From Rhizobium etli CFN 42 (GTDB taxonomy: Bacteria > Pseudomonadota > Alphaproteobacteria > Rhizobiales > Rhizobiaceae), in the NCBI RefSeq assembly GCF_000092045.1, contig NC_007761.1:2421001-2485000 (forward strand): a stretch of DNA of 64,000 bases. Reading direction: 5' to 3'. The position numbers and the translations under genes were made by a program. Shown here in pieces: positions 18,999 to 28,830 of this stretch. The notes under the pieces are model-generated. The model had not been told where the DNA came from, did no database searches, and saw only the letters and a list, made by a program, of their open reading frames with translations. Numbering within the stretch: position 1 is the stretch's first letter; each line of letters begins with the position of its first letter.

Positions 18999-21900
18999 AT
19001 GGCGAATAACAAATATAGCGAGTCGATCGAGGACAAAGCGTTCAAGGCGTTGGACGAGGCGCTCCAGATCGACTTCGGCAAGGATAACGTGCCGTCTCGC
19101 CGCGGCGACGCGCCGCAGGCGCCGGAGGGTAATGTGTCTGATCCATCGAATGCGCGCAATCAGCAGGGCCAGGAAGAAGCGCAGCGCCGCAGCCGCCGCG
19201 GCGCCGGGGCCGAGCAGGCTTCCAGGGCTTCGGCCTTCGCGCCCGCCAATGATGCCAGCCGCAACACGCCCGCGTCGATCCTGAAATCCTTCGACGGCGC
19301 TTCCAGCCGCTCGGCCATGCGCACCGCCACCCTGTTTTCCGTGCTTTGGGTCATGGCGGGCCTCGGCCTGATGTCGCTGCTTTATGCGCCGCAGATCTGG
19401 CAGATCCGCTCGATCGCCGATCTCGTCGCCCTGCCCGGCGTCATTGCCGGCCTGGTCGGCATCATCATTCCGGTGATGATGTTCTATGCTTTCGCCATCA
19501 TGATCTCCCGCGCTCAGGACATGCGCAACGCCGCCCGCTCCATGGCAGAGGTGGCATTGCGCCTGGCGGAGCCGGAAACCATCGCCTCCGAACGCATCAT
19601 GACCGTTGGCCAGGCGGTGCGCCGCGAGGTCTCGGCGATGAACGAAGGCATCGAGCGCACCATCGCGCGCGCTTCCGAGCTGGAAACGCTGGTTCATTCC
19701 GAAGTCAACGCTCTCGAACGCTCCTATGCCGACAACGAGTTGCGTGTGCGCGGTCTTGTCCATGAACTCGGTTCGGAGCGAGAGGCGATCGTCAATCATG
19801 CCGACCGCATCCGCACCTCGATCGGCAGCGTCCACGACCAGCTGAAGGAAGAACTGTCGCTGGCGACCGAAGAGATCGCCGTGCGACTCGCCACATCGGG
19901 CGAAGCCTTCGCCTCGTTGATCGACACGCGCGCGGCGACGATCCTGGAGAAATCGGACAGCGCCCTGCAGTCGATGGGCAGCCTGCTTGCCGCCAAGACC
20001 GACAGCCTGCTCCAGACGCTCAACGCCTCCGGCTTTGCGCTCGCCACCGAATTCGACAACCGCCTCGAAGCGCTTTCCGTCAACCTCAACGAACACGGCG
20101 AAAGACTTCTCAGCCAGTTCGAGACGCGCGCTTCGACCATGGACAGCAGCACCGAGAAGCTGAACGCGGCGCTGAACGAGCGTACGCATCAGCTGAACGA
20201 GATCCTGATCGCCCGCACCCGCGAGATCAACGAGAGCCTGACATCTGGCGAACGCACCATCAGCGGGACGCTCGACGATGTGCTCTCAAAGCTGAACAGC
20301 GCGCTCGATGAGAAGGGCGCAACCTTCCGCCAGAGCCTGCAGAACACTGCCGACGACGCCGTCATGGATCTTGATCTGCGCTCCGGCTTCTTCGAAGAGC
20401 GCCTGCAGACGACCGTTGCCCAGCTGTCGACCGCCTTCGACGAGCGTGTCGCCGAATTCACCAGCGCTTTCGACAAGCGCACCGGCTCGCTCGACACCAA
20501 GCTGATGGAGAGCCTTGCCCGCATCAACGAAACGCTGAGCGGCGGTTCGGATTCGATCGAGGGCATTTTGAGCTCCAGCATCGACCGGCTCGGCTCCTCG
20601 ATGACCGACCAGTCACTGGCGCTCGCGACAGCGCTCGCAACCGGTCATGAAGTGCTGGAGAGCACGCTAAATAGCCACACCGAAGAAATCACCACCGCAC
20701 TCACCAGCCGCACCGGCGAGCTGACCTCGGCTCTGCAGAGCGCCACGTCGGACATCGCGCTGGCGCTTGCATCAGGCACCTCCGACCTGCACAACAATCT
20801 TCAGGCCCGCTCGGCCGAATTCCGCGATACGCTGCGCACAACCACCACTGATTTGACCGCCGCCGTTGCCGCCGGCACCGAGCAGGTCACGACGGCCTTC
20901 GGCGGCCGCGCCGAGGAACTGACCAGCGTATTGACAGCGCGCGCCGCAGAAATCCGGGACGCGGTTGGCACAGCCCATGAGCGTATCGACAGCGTCATGG
21001 CGGAGCGCGGCGGAGCGCTGATCGATGCGCTGACCACCCATCACGGCCGCTTCGAGGAAGCGCTGACGACCCGCTCCGACGCCATCATCAACGCCGTTTC
21101 CGGCACTCATGACCGCCTCTCCGAAACGCTCGACGAAAAGGCAATGGCGCTCGCCATCTCGTTGAACGAAAGCCAGAGCCGCATCGAAGACACGCTGGAG
21201 ACCCGTTCCGCAGCCTTCCTCAACGCCGTCTCGGGCACGCATGAGCGGCTGTCGGAAACGCTGGATACCAAGGCAGCGGCCCTGACGACCTCGTTGGACG
21301 AGCGCCATGCCCGGATCGAGGACGCGCTCGGAACCCGCGCCGAAGCATTGTTGAACAGCGTGTCCGGCACGAGCGACCGGCTTGCCGAAACCCTTGATGA
21401 AAAGGTGATGGCGCTTGCCATTTCCTTGAACGAAAGCCAGGCCCGGATCGAGGAAACGCTGGAAAACGGTTCCGCAGGCCTGCTGAACGCCGTCTCCGGC
21501 ACCCATGACCGGTTTGCTGAGACGCTGCAAGATAAGGCGGCAGCTTTTGCCAACTCGCTGAACGAGACGCAGGCACGCATCGAAGATACGCTCGAAACCC
21601 GTTCCGCAGCCCTGCTGAATGCAGTATCCGGCACCCATGACCGTCTCTCCGAGACCCTGGATGAAAAGGCGATGGCGCTTGCCATCTCACTGACCGAAGG
21701 TCAGGCTCGCATCGAGGACACGCTGCAGACCCGGTCGGCGGCGCTGCTGAATGCCGTTTCCGGCACTCATGACCGGCTGTCGGAAACACTGGACGAGAAG
21801 GCGATGGCGCTCGCAATCTCTCTCAACGAGAACCAGACGCGGATCGAAGACACGCTGGAAGCTCGCTCCGAAGCTTTCCTCAAGGCGGTCTCCGGTGCGC

Positions 21901-24900
21901 ATGAGCGTATCGCCGAAACCCTTGACGAGAAGGCATCGGCACTTACCGCCTCCTTGAACGAAGGCCAGAGCCGCCTGCAGGACACGCTGGAGAGCCGCTC
22001 GGAATCCTTCCTGAATGCGGTTTCGGCCACCCATGACCGCCTGTCCGAGACGCTCGACGATCGAGCGATGGCCCTTGCCATTTCGCTGAACGAGAGCCAG
22101 AGCCGCCTCGAGGAGACGCTGACATCAGGTGCCGACGCGATCACCAATGCGGTCTCCGGCACACATGAACGTCTGAACGGCGTGCTCGACCAGAAGGCCA
22201 GCGCCCTGGCCGCCTCGCTGAACGAAGGGCAGGTCCGCCTCGAGGAAGCCCTGGGACACCGCGCCGCCGCGCTCGTCGGTGCCGTAACGGCAAGCCATGA
22301 CCGGCTCACCGATACGCTCGATGAAAAGACCATGGCGCTCGCCATTTCGCTCGATGACAACCAGAGCCGCTTCGACAGCGCCCTCGAAGCCCGCAGCAAT
22401 GCAATCATGGAGGCCGTCACCAGTGCAGAGGCCCGCGTCGCCGGCGCCTTTGCCGACAAGACAGACGCCATCCACAACGCCTATGCCGACAATCAGCGGC
22501 GGCTTGAATCCGCCCTCTCCGAGCACAGCGCGGCGCTTTCGGGCGTTCTCGATGCGGGCGGTGCCCGCTTCGAGGATCTCGTCGGCGGCTTGACCGGGCG
22601 CATCGAAGGCCGCCTCAGCGATGCCCATGCGCGGCTCGGGAGCATGGCCGAGGAGGCCGCGGCGCGCATTGAAGGCGGGCTCGCTTCTGCCCATGAGCGC
22701 ATCCGCACGACGCTTGAGGATCGCGGCAATGCCATCGAGCTGTCGCTGAGCCAGGCGCATGCGCAGATCAGCGATACGCTGACCGAACAGGCGACCAGCA
22801 TCGGCACTTCGGTGGCGACAAGCGTCAGCATGCTTGAAATGTCGCTGGAAGACCGTGAAGCCTCAATTCGCCAGGCGATCGATGCCGGTGCCCAGACACT
22901 GGAAGATCGTATGCGTGCCGGCGCTGGTCAGATTGCCGGCCGCTTCCAGGAGGCGGCGAACACGATTTCGAGCTCCGCCCAGAACCTATCCGCCCATCTC
23001 GACCAGTCAGTCGAGAACCTTGCGGGACGTCTTGAAGAAACCGGTTCTCGCATGGAGGCCGGTCTTACGGCGATCGAGACCCGCATCCGTGACGGCGTCG
23101 GCGGCGTTGCCGAAAAGGTCGAAGCCGCCACCAGTCAACTCTCCGGCGTGCTTACCGACGGCATTTCCCGGCTCGGCGCGCTCGGTGACGAGGCCACCCA
23201 ACGCATCTCGACGACGCTCGAAGGCAGCGCCGCCAATCTTACGCAGGCAATCGACAGCCGCACCGCCAATCTGGCCGAGACGCTGGACAGCCGCACGACC
23301 ACGCTCGCAGGCGCCATCGAAGGCCGTACGGCAAGTCTCGGCGAAACCCTTGACCGCGGCAACGAACGCATCGAGGAACGCCTCTCCACCATGGATCGCG
23401 CGTTGACCGTCGGCCTCGACGCTGTCAACCGGACCATCGAGGGCAAGGCCGCCGGCCTCGCCTCGACGCTGCGTAGCGCGGTGGCCGAAGCAGCCCAGGG
23501 AATGGAAGGCGAAGCGACGAGAACGACTGAACTGCTCGGCAAGACCGGCCAACAGTTCGCCCAGGATCTCAATGCGAAAAGCGACGAATTCACCCGCACC
23601 ATGGATGAGCGCTCGTCGCAGATCGTCACGCGGGTTGCCGAAGCTCAGAACCGCCTGGCAACCCAGGCCGCTGCTGTCGCCCAGACCTTCTCGGAAGCCG
23701 GCAATGCCATCGTCAACAAGGTCGCCGAGGCCGAGACGGTTGTCGGCACGCAGGTCAATGCCATTTCCAGGGCGTTGTCGGAGGCCGGCCAGTCTCTCGA
23801 GGCGCGCGGCAATGCCATCCGCACGACGCTGTCGGGGGCCGGCAGCGAGATCTCCGCCACCATGGCGGATGTCGAGCGGGCGCTCGAGGCCCGCAGCAGC
23901 GCCATCCGCTCCAATCTCGAAGAACGTGCCCGCGAGATCGATACCTCCCTCTCCGACGTCGACCGGGCGCTCGAAGCGCGTGGCAACTCGATCCGCTCGA
24001 CGCTTGAGGAACGCACCCGCGACCTCAACTCGATGCTATCAGGCCGCTCTGTCGAATTGACCCGTATCCTCGACGAAACGGCCCGCCCGATCATCGATCG
24101 CTACACCGATGCCGGCGAACAGGCCGCTGCCCGCATCACCGCGGCAGCCAACCTCAGCGCCGATCGCCTGCGCGCCGAGAATGAAGCGCTCGCCAGCGCC
24201 GTCGCCGCCCGCACCGAGAATGTCGCTAACGCCGTCAGCGCCATCGAGAACAGCCTGGTCGGCAACGTCAACGGTCTGGTTCAGCGCATGTCGGAAAGCA
24301 GCGCGGCGATGGCGATGATGATGAACCGCGCCGCCGAGCAGCTGACGAGCGTCGACGAGCGTCTCGGCGAAACCACGACCCGCTTTGCCGACTCCGCCAC
24401 CAAGGCTGCCGAAATGGTCAACGCCTCGACCAGACTTCTCGAAGGCAAGGTCGACCGCCTCTCCGACATCTCCGGCCAGACGCTGGCCCAGGTCGGCAGC
24501 ATCATCGGCCGCTTCGACGAACACTCCAAGGTTCTGACCCAGGCCTCGCAGCTTCTGGGTGCCGCCCAGTCCAACCTCGCCTCGACGCTCGAGGAGCGTG
24601 AAGGCGCGCTGCAGGCCCTCTCCGTCAGCCTGGTCCAACGCTCCGACGAGATCGAAAAGACCATGCGCGGGCTCGGCGGCATGATCGAGACCGTGTTCGA
24701 GCGGGCCGAGCAGCGCTCCAACCAGGTCACCGGCAACCTGCGCCAAGGTGTACAGTCCTCCTTTGCCGATATCGGCCGCATTCTGACGGAAACCGAGAAG
24801 CGCGCTCAGGAAGCGGCCGAAACGATGCGCGAGGCGATCACCCGCGCCGGCGACGAGGCCAATACGACGATCGACAGCACCTTCGCCAATGTCGAGCGCC

Positions 24901-25973
24901 GTTCCGGCGATCTCTCCAACCGTATTCGCGGCGGCCTCACCGCCTCGCTGTCGGAAGTCGAGCGCATGCTCGGCGAAGCCGGCCGCGCCTCCGACGGTGC
25001 CGCCCAGCACATGCGGGAATCGTTGCGTGAGGCGATCGAGGATGCCGTCGGTCGCTTCTCCGGCGCCACCGAGGACATCCGCCGCTCCGCTGCCGACATC
25101 CGCAACGAACTCGACGCCACCCGCGCCGAACTGAAGCGCGGCGCCTTCGACCTGCCCGAGGAAGCCAAGGAAAGCGCCTCGGCCATGCGCCGCGCCGTCG
25201 CCGAACAGATCAAGGCCCTGCAGGATATCTCGCAGCTTGTCGGCCGCTCCAGCCAGCAGCTCGAAATCTCCGAGCCCACCGCCCGCTCGCTTGCCCAGGC
25301 GCAGCCGACCCCGCGCCCGACCCCGCCAATCGCAGCCCAGCCGCCGCAGCCGGCAGCGCCTCCGCCGATCGAAGCGGCGGGTCTGCGCGGGACGATTGCG
25401 CCGTCCGCTCCGGCCGCCACTCCTCAGCGGGCCGTTCAGCAGCCAGTCCCCACTCGCCAGGAGTTGGGCCGGCAGGAACCGCCGCGGGAAAGCGGCGGCT
25501 GGATCAGCGATCTTCTGCGAGGAGCATCCCGCGAAGAGGCCGCGGACGCGGCGCCGGCCCGTGTTCCCGCCCGCTCGGCGGAAACCGCCGCACCGGCCGC
25601 ACGCAGCAACGACAGCCGCAATCCGCGCCATGTCGTGGAATCGCTGAATTCGCTCTCCGTCGATATCGCCCGCGCCATCGATCACGATGCGTCGGTCGAT
25701 CTCTGGCGCCGCTACCAGCGCGGCGAGCGCGACGTCTTCACCCGCCGCCTCTACACGCTGAAGGGCCAGCAGACCTTCGACGAGATCAAGCGCAAATACG
25801 ACCGCGAACCGGAATTCCGCACCGCCGTCGATCGCTACATCGGCGATTTCGAAAAGCTGCTCGCCGACGTCGCCCGCACCGACCCGAACCAGACTGTCAC
25901 CCAGTCATACCTCACCTCGGATACGGGCAAGGTCTACACCATGCTCGCCCATGCAGCGGGCAGGCTCCGCTAG
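18999..25973 (+). CDS. giant coiled-coil membrane protein, growth pole ring (GPR/RgsE) homologue
   Basis: 2,324 residues from the ATG at 18999. Layout: polar N-terminus with basic stretches (~100 residues); two membrane helices at about 109-130 and 142-169; ~1,900 residues of helical, Ala/Glu/Arg/Leu-rich sequence with apolipoprotein-like 11-residue periodicity; ten 44-residue tandem units at about 702-1141; a Pro-rich linker near 2098-2135; and a compact C-terminal domain (about 2215-2324, SVDLWRRYQRGERDVFTRRLY). Length, topology and helical repeats match Agrobacterium GPR, a ring at the growing pole needed for rod shape, and Sinorhizobium RgsE. The match is by architecture and recall, not by alignment. 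It carries a CtrA box upstream. Confidence 0.85.
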   Translation: MANNKYSESIEDKAFKALDEALQIDFGKDNVPSRRGDAPQAPEGNVSDPSNARNQQGQEEAQRRSRRGAGAEQASRASAFAPANDASRNTPASILKSFDGASSRSAMRTATLFSVLWVMAGLGLMSLLYAPQIWQIRSIADLVALPGVIAGLVGIIIPVMMFYAFAIMISRAQDMRNAARSMAEVALRLAEPETIASERIMTVGQAVRREVSAMNEGIERTIARASELETLVHSEVNALERSYADNELRVRGLVHELGSEREAIVNHADRIRTSIGSVHDQLKEELSLATEEIAVRLATSGEAFASLIDTRAATILEKSDSALQSMGSLLAAKTDSLLQTLNASGFALATEFDNRLEALSVNLNEHGERLLSQFETRASTMDSSTEKLNAALNERTHQLNEILIARTREINESLTSGERTISGTLDDVLSKLNSALDEKGATFRQSLQNTADDAVMDLDLRSGFFEERLQTTVAQLSTAFDERVAEFTSAFDKRTGSLDTKLMESLARINETLSGGSDSIEGILSSSIDRLGSSMTDQSLALATALATGHEVLESTLNSHTEEITTALTSRTGELTSALQSATSDIALALASGTSDLHNNLQARSAEFRDTLRTTTTDLTAAVAAGTEQVTTAFGGRAEELTSVLTARAAEIRDAVGTAHERIDSVMAERGGALIDALTTHHGRFEEALTTRSDAIINAVSGTHDRLSETLDEKAMALAISLNESQSRIEDTLETRSAAFLNAVSGTHERLSETLDTKAAALTTSLDERHARIEDALGTRAEALLNSVSGTSDRLAETLDEKVMALAISLNESQARIEETLENGSAGLLNAVSGTHDRFAETLQDKAAAFANSLNETQARIEDTLETRSAALLNAVSGTHDRLSETLDEKAMALAISLTEGQARIEDTLQTRSAALLNAVSGTHDRLSETLDEKAMALAISLNENQTRIEDTLEARSEAFLKAVSGAHERIAETLDEKASALTASLNEGQSRLQDTLESRSESFLNAVSATHDRLSETLDDRAMALAISLNESQSRLEETLTSGADAITNAVSGTHERLNGVLDQKASALAASLNEGQVRLEEALGHRAAALVGAVTASHDRLTDTLDEKTMALAISLDDNQSRFDSALEARSNAIMEAVTSAEARVAGAFADKTDAIHNAYADNQRRLESALSEHSAALSGVLDAGGARFEDLVGGLTGRIEGRLSDAHARLGSMAEEAAARIEGGLASAHERIRTTLEDRGNAIELSLSQAHAQISDTLTEQATSIGTSVATSVSMLEMSLEDREASIRQAIDAGAQTLEDRMRAGAGQIAGRFQEAANTISSSAQNLSAHLDQSVENLAGRLEETGSRMEAGLTAIETRIRDGVGGVAEKVEAATSQLSGVLTDGISRLGALGDEATQRISTTLEGSAANLTQAIDSRTANLAETLDSRTTTLAGAIEGRTASLGETLDRGNERIEERLSTMDRALTVGLDAVNRTIEGKAAGLASTLRSAVAEAAQGMEGEATRTTELLGKTGQQFAQDLNAKSDEFTRTMDERSSQIVTRVAEAQNRLATQAAAVAQTFSEAGNAIVNKVAEAETVVGTQVNAISRALSEAGQSLEARGNAIRTTLSGAGSEISATMADVERALEARSSAIRSNLEERAREIDTSLSDVDRALEARGNSIRSTLEERTRDLNSMLSGRSVELTRILDETARPIIDRYTDAGEQAAARITAAANLSADRLRAENEALASAVAARTENVANAVSAIENSLVGNVNGLVQRMSESSAAMAMMMNRAAEQLTSVDERLGETTTRFADSATKAAEMVNASTRLLEGKVDRLSDISGQTLAQVGSIIGRFDEHSKVLTQASQLLGAAQSNLASTLEEREGALQALSVSLVQRSDEIEKTMRGLGGMIETVFERAEQRSNQVTGNLRQGVQSSFADIGRILTETEKRAQEAAETMREAITRAGDEANTTIDSTFANVERRSGDLSNRIRGGLTASLSEVERMLGEAGRASDGAAQHMRESLREAIEDAVGRFSGATEDIRRSAADIRNELDATRAELKRGAFDLPEEAKESASAMRRAVAEQIKALQDISQLVGRSSQQLEISEPTARSLAQAQPTPRPTPPIAAQPPQPAAPPPIEAAGLRGTIAPSAPAATPQRAVQQPVPTRQELGRQEPPRESGGWISDLLRGASREEAADAAPARVPARSAETAAPAARSNDSRNPRHVVESLNSLSVDIARAIDHDASVDLWRRYQRGERDVFTRRLYTLKGQQTFDEIKRKYDREPEFRTAVDRYIGDFEKLLADVARTDPNQTVTQSYLTSDTGKVYTMLAHAAGRLR
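21102..22421 (+). repeat. ten tandem 132-bp repeats inside the giant gene
   Basis: Each unit encodes 44 residues (four 11-mers) beginning G-T-H-D-R-L and containing LDEKAMALAISLNE. Unit 1 starts at 21102 and unit 10 at 22290, exactly 9 x 132 bp apart, so there is no indel in the array. Units mostly alternate between an 'MALAISL' type and an 'A-L-T/A-x-SL' type (units 1, 3, 5, 6, 8, 10 versus 2, 4, 7, 9), suggesting a 264-bp higher-order repeat. Confidence 0.9.
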
Positions 25974-25996
25974 GCCTGGCCGATAACAGTGATCGG

Positions 25997-26030
25997 AAGC
26001 CGCTTGATCGTCTCAAGCGGCTTTCACTTT
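25997..26030 (+). terminator. terminator of the giant gene
   Basis: Perfect stem AAGCCGCTTGA (25997-26007) / TCAAGCGGCTT (26013-26023), loop TCGTC, followed by a T-rich stretch (TTCACTTT). It begins 24 bp after the stop codon. Confidence 0.75.
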
Positions 26031-26074
26031 TGAGGCGGGTTGATCTTCTTCTCCGCCATGGAACCGCGAACCAA

Positions 26075-26635
26075 ATGACCAAGGCCCTGCTGATCATCGA
26101 TGTGCAGAATGCAATTCTCTCCGGCAAGGCCAAGCCGGAGCGGCAGCCTCTCGTCGATGCCGCACTGGATCAAACAGTCGCTCGCCTCGCATCGCTGCAG
26201 GAGCAGGCGAGACAGGCAGGCGCGCCGGTCGTCCTAGTCCAACATGACGGAGACAGCGGCCATCGATTGGCGGTCGGCACGGTGGGATGGGCATTGCGCC
26301 GGGAGATTGCGCCGCGAGAAGGCGAGGTCGTCGTCCGCAAGCAAAGCGCCGACTCCTTCTTCGAGACCGATCTCGCCGAACGCCTGGATGAACGGGCGGT
26401 CACCCATCTCGTCGTCGGCGGCTGCATGTCGCAATTCTGCGTCGACACGACCGTCAGGCGTGCCATTTCGCTCGGCTATGATGTGACGCTGGTGGCGGAT
26501 GGCCATACCACAGGCGATACGGCGACCCTCACCTTCTCCGAAATTATCGCCCACCACAACGAAACGCTCGAGGGGTTCGACGCTGGCAAGGCGGCGGTGG
26601 AAATCCGCCCCGCGGCCGATATCGCCTTTTCATGA
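26075..26635 (+). CDS. isochorismatase-family cysteine hydrolase
   Basis: 186 residues from the ATG at 26075. The Asp-Lys-Cys catalytic layout of the family is visible: LLIIDVQNAIL (Asp), a lysine in VVRKQSADSFFETDL, and the nucleophile in VVGGCMSQFCVDTTVRRA (first Cys). Families with this fold include nicotinamidases, ureidoacrylate and other amidohydrolases; the substrate cannot be deduced here. Monocistronic, convergent with the pseudogene that follows. Confidence 0.88.
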   Translation: MTKALLIIDVQNAILSGKAKPERQPLVDAALDQTVARLASLQEQARQAGAPVVLVQHDGDSGHRLAVGTVGWALRREIAPREGEVVVRKQSADSFFETDLAERLDERAVTHLVVGGCMSQFCVDTTVRRAISLGYDVTLVADGHTTGDTATLTFSEIIAHHNETLEGFDAGKAAVEIRPAADIAFS

Positions 26636-26655
26636 ATTCGGCAGGAGCAACGATA

Positions 26656-27172
26656 TCAAATCGGGAGCAGGCGCTCGGTCCTCAGCCTGACGATCAGCGC
26701 CTCGACGATCTCTGGCACATCCCTCCCAGCCGTATCGACAGTGATCGGCCTCTGCCCCAGTCGTCGTATATTCGCTCGACGACTTCCTGCCACGTCGGTT
26801 TGACCAGACCTTCCACATCCGTTTCCCGCGTCTCGACCCGGCGGCGATGTTCGGTCTCGTCGGAACAGATCACCTCGACCTCGGCCGCCATCACACCGGA
26901 GTGCGCGGCGACCGCCAGCCATGCCTCGCGGGTTGTCATCAGGGGGTTGACGGAACCTGCGATCACGACCCTGCCTAGCGTCAGATTATCCTCTGCAATG
27001 CCATAGGCCACAACATAACCTGCCGGGCTGATGTCATTCGAAGGGTCAACCGACGTTCTGATTGCCTGTTCGATCCTATCGACCCTCACGTGCACGGCTC
27101 CGAGGCGTCTCGCGAGGGCGAGCGAAATAGTCGCTTTCCACTACCCGGCAAGCCGCCGAAGATCACCAGCAT
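26656..27172 (-). pseudogene. P-loop kinase-like gene broken by two frameshifts
   Basis: The conceptual protein (about 172 residues) starts at an ATG at 27170-27172 with LVIFGGLPGSGK. One base is missing near 27133, inside the Walker A motif: one frame ends in GSGK and the next frame resumes with TISLALARRLGAVHVRVDRIEQ. The second frame runs through a normal-looking middle (DETEHRRRVETRETDVEGL) to ERIYDDWG, where another single base is missing near 26755; the third frame continues PITVDTAGRDVPEIVEALIVRL to a stop at 26656. It resembles small AAA/gluconate-kinase-like ATP-binding proteins. Either a genuine pseudogene or two base-call errors. Confidence 0.75.
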
Positions 27173-27308
27173 GGCCTCTCACCATATGCGGCAGCGAAGC
27201 CGGATCGACTTGTCCGGCCTCGTCCATCACGTCTTTGTAGAGGAGATGCATCGCAAGGCAAGCAGAAGTAGTCTTCCACAGCCTACTGTCGCCTTTGCGG
27301 CCCCGCCC

Positions 27309-27764
27309 CTATCCTATCGATCGGCTCCCATGCCCCAATTGTAAACGCACCGGTCGAGACCGATGGCGAATTTCCAGCACGAGGACATCGTGGTCGACGG
27401 CCGCTCCCTTCTTCGGCTGTGTCCGGTAGCGCTGCGGAAAGTCCGTGCGACGTGAGACCGAGCAGACCTCCATCCAGTTGTCACCATTGTCGACTTCGAT
27501 ATCCATCGTCACCTCGGAATAAGCCGGCAGCCGGTCGGAGGGCACGACCCGCGTCGGCAGATGGATCAGCGAGGCGACCATACGGCGCACCGGTTCGAGG
27601 CAGGCGGCGTGATAATCATTGCCGCTGGCGGCGGTTAAGGCAACGCGCCGGACGCCCGTAGCTGCCCCGACGTCACAGCAGGACGCGAAGACCTCGTCCG
27701 CCACCATCGCAACCTGCAGGCAGGTACTGATGTCGTGGAAAAAAGGCGCGCGTTTCATGCTCAT
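27309..27764 (-). CDS. hypothetical protein
   Basis: 151 residues from an ATG at 27762-27764. Coding character is good (balanced composition, TMDIEVDNGDNWMEVCSVSRRTDF) but I recognise no family. Two adjacent cysteines (ASCCDVG) and others (STCLQ, AACLEP, EVCSV) stand out. The C-terminal end (HRSRPVRLQLGHGSRSIG) is basic and may be altered, as the neighbouring gene is frameshifted. Divergent from the carboxypeptidase gene. No membrane segment or signal peptide. Confidence 0.6.
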   Translation of the reverse strand: MSMKRAPFFHDISTCLQVAMVADEVFASCCDVGAATGVRRVALTAASGNDYHAACLEPVRRMVASLIHLPTRVVPSDRLPAYSEVTMDIEVDNGDNWMEVCSVSRRTDFPQRYRTQPKKGAAVDHDVLVLEIRHRSRPVRLQLGHGSRSIG

Positions 27765-27948
27765 GACGAATTTTCTATGTGCCCTTGCGCGCCCTTGTCA
27801 AAACCGAAGACCGCGGGGCGAAAGCAGCCAGCTGTGGATAGAGGGCTTTTGTTGCCGCCTGTCCTTCATTTCGTCACAAACTTTCTCGATCGGCTTGCGT
27901 TTAGCCAAAGGCTCACCCAGCCGTTTAGAGACAGAGACAATAACACCG

Positions 27949-28821
27949 ATGACCAAGACGTCCCGCCTCCGCGCCACCGCGCTCTCGTCCGCCTTGCTGA
28001 TGTGCGCGTTCGCTCAGGCTGAAGCTGGCCAGGCAAGCTTCGTCGTCGATGCGCAGTCCGGGCAAGTTCTTGAAGCTTCCAATCAGGACGACCTGAACTA
28101 TCCGGCTTCGCTGACCAAGATGATGACGCTCTATCTCGCTTTCGAGGCTCTGCACGAGGGACGCCTTACCTGGGACCAGAAGCTCACCATGTCTGAAAAT
28201 GCCGAGAGCAAGGAGCCCTTCAAGCTCGCCATCGGCGCCGGCCGCCAGGTGACGCTGCGCGAAGCTGTAGAAAGCATCATTGTCCTGTCGGCCAACGACT
28301 CTGCCGTGGCGATCGCCGAACAGCTCGGCGGCTCCGAACAGACTTTCGCCAGAACGATGACGGACAAGGCGCACCAGCTTGGCATGAAGGATACAGTCTT
28401 CAAAAATCCTTCGGGCCTCCCCGATCCGGAGCAGGTCACCACGGCGCGTGATATGGCGACCCTCGGCGTCTCGCTGATGCGCGACTTCCCCGAGGAGTTC
28501 AAGCTTTTCTCGATGCGCGGCTTTAAGTTCCGCGGCATGAAGTTTCGCGGCCACAACAACCTGATGTATCGGTATGACGGCGTCGACGGCATCAAGACCG
28601 GCTATACCGATGCATCCGGCTATAACGTCGTGACGTCGGCGCTGAAGGATGGCCGCCGCCTCGTCGGCGTCGTCATGGGCGAAAAGACAGCAAGCCTGCG
28701 CGACGACAGGATGGCGAGCCTGCTGGACGGCGCGCTGCCGTCGCCATCGACCGCCACAGCCTCAACAACGCCAGGCAAACAGCCAGGCGCGACAATGACG
28801 GATGCGCAGCCGACGAAATAA
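27949..28821 (+). CDS. D-alanyl-D-alanine carboxypeptidase (S11, DacA/DacF type)
   Basis: Periplasmic penicillin-binding protein that trims the terminal D-Ala of peptidoglycan stems. 290 residues from the ATG at 27949. A signal peptide covers about residues 1-26 (ATALSSALLMCAFAQAEAG). All three active-site motifs are present: S54-L-T-K57, S114-A-N116 and K216-T-G218. It is shorter than DacA: after the catalytic domain there is only a Thr/Pro/Ala-rich tail, with no PBP5 C-terminal domain or amphipathic anchor. The open frame extends far upstream, but signal peptide and context fix this start. Confidence 0.93.
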   Translation: MTKTSRLRATALSSALLMCAFAQAEAGQASFVVDAQSGQVLEASNQDDLNYPASLTKMMTLYLAFEALHEGRLTWDQKLTMSENAESKEPFKLAIGAGRQVTLREAVESIIVLSANDSAVAIAEQLGGSEQTFARTMTDKAHQLGMKDTVFKNPSGLPDPEQVTTARDMATLGVSLMRDFPEEFKLFSMRGFKFRGMKFRGHNNLMYRYDGVDGIKTGYTDASGYNVVTSALKDGRRLVGVVMGEKTASLRDDRMASLLDGALPSPSTATASTTPGKQPGATMTDAQPTK

Positions 28822-28830
28822 GCCGCCATT

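Noticed and set aside
21102..22421. Tandem repeats considered as a CRISPR array or minisatellite
   Set aside because: Units are 132 bp, coding and continuous with no spacers; they are protein repeats.
24039..25685. 548-codon minus-strand frame opposite the giant gene, and several others like it (e.g. 18870-20189, 20772-21638)
   Set aside because: Mirror frames of a GC-rich repetitive coding sequence; no ribosome sites, no recognisable protein motifs.
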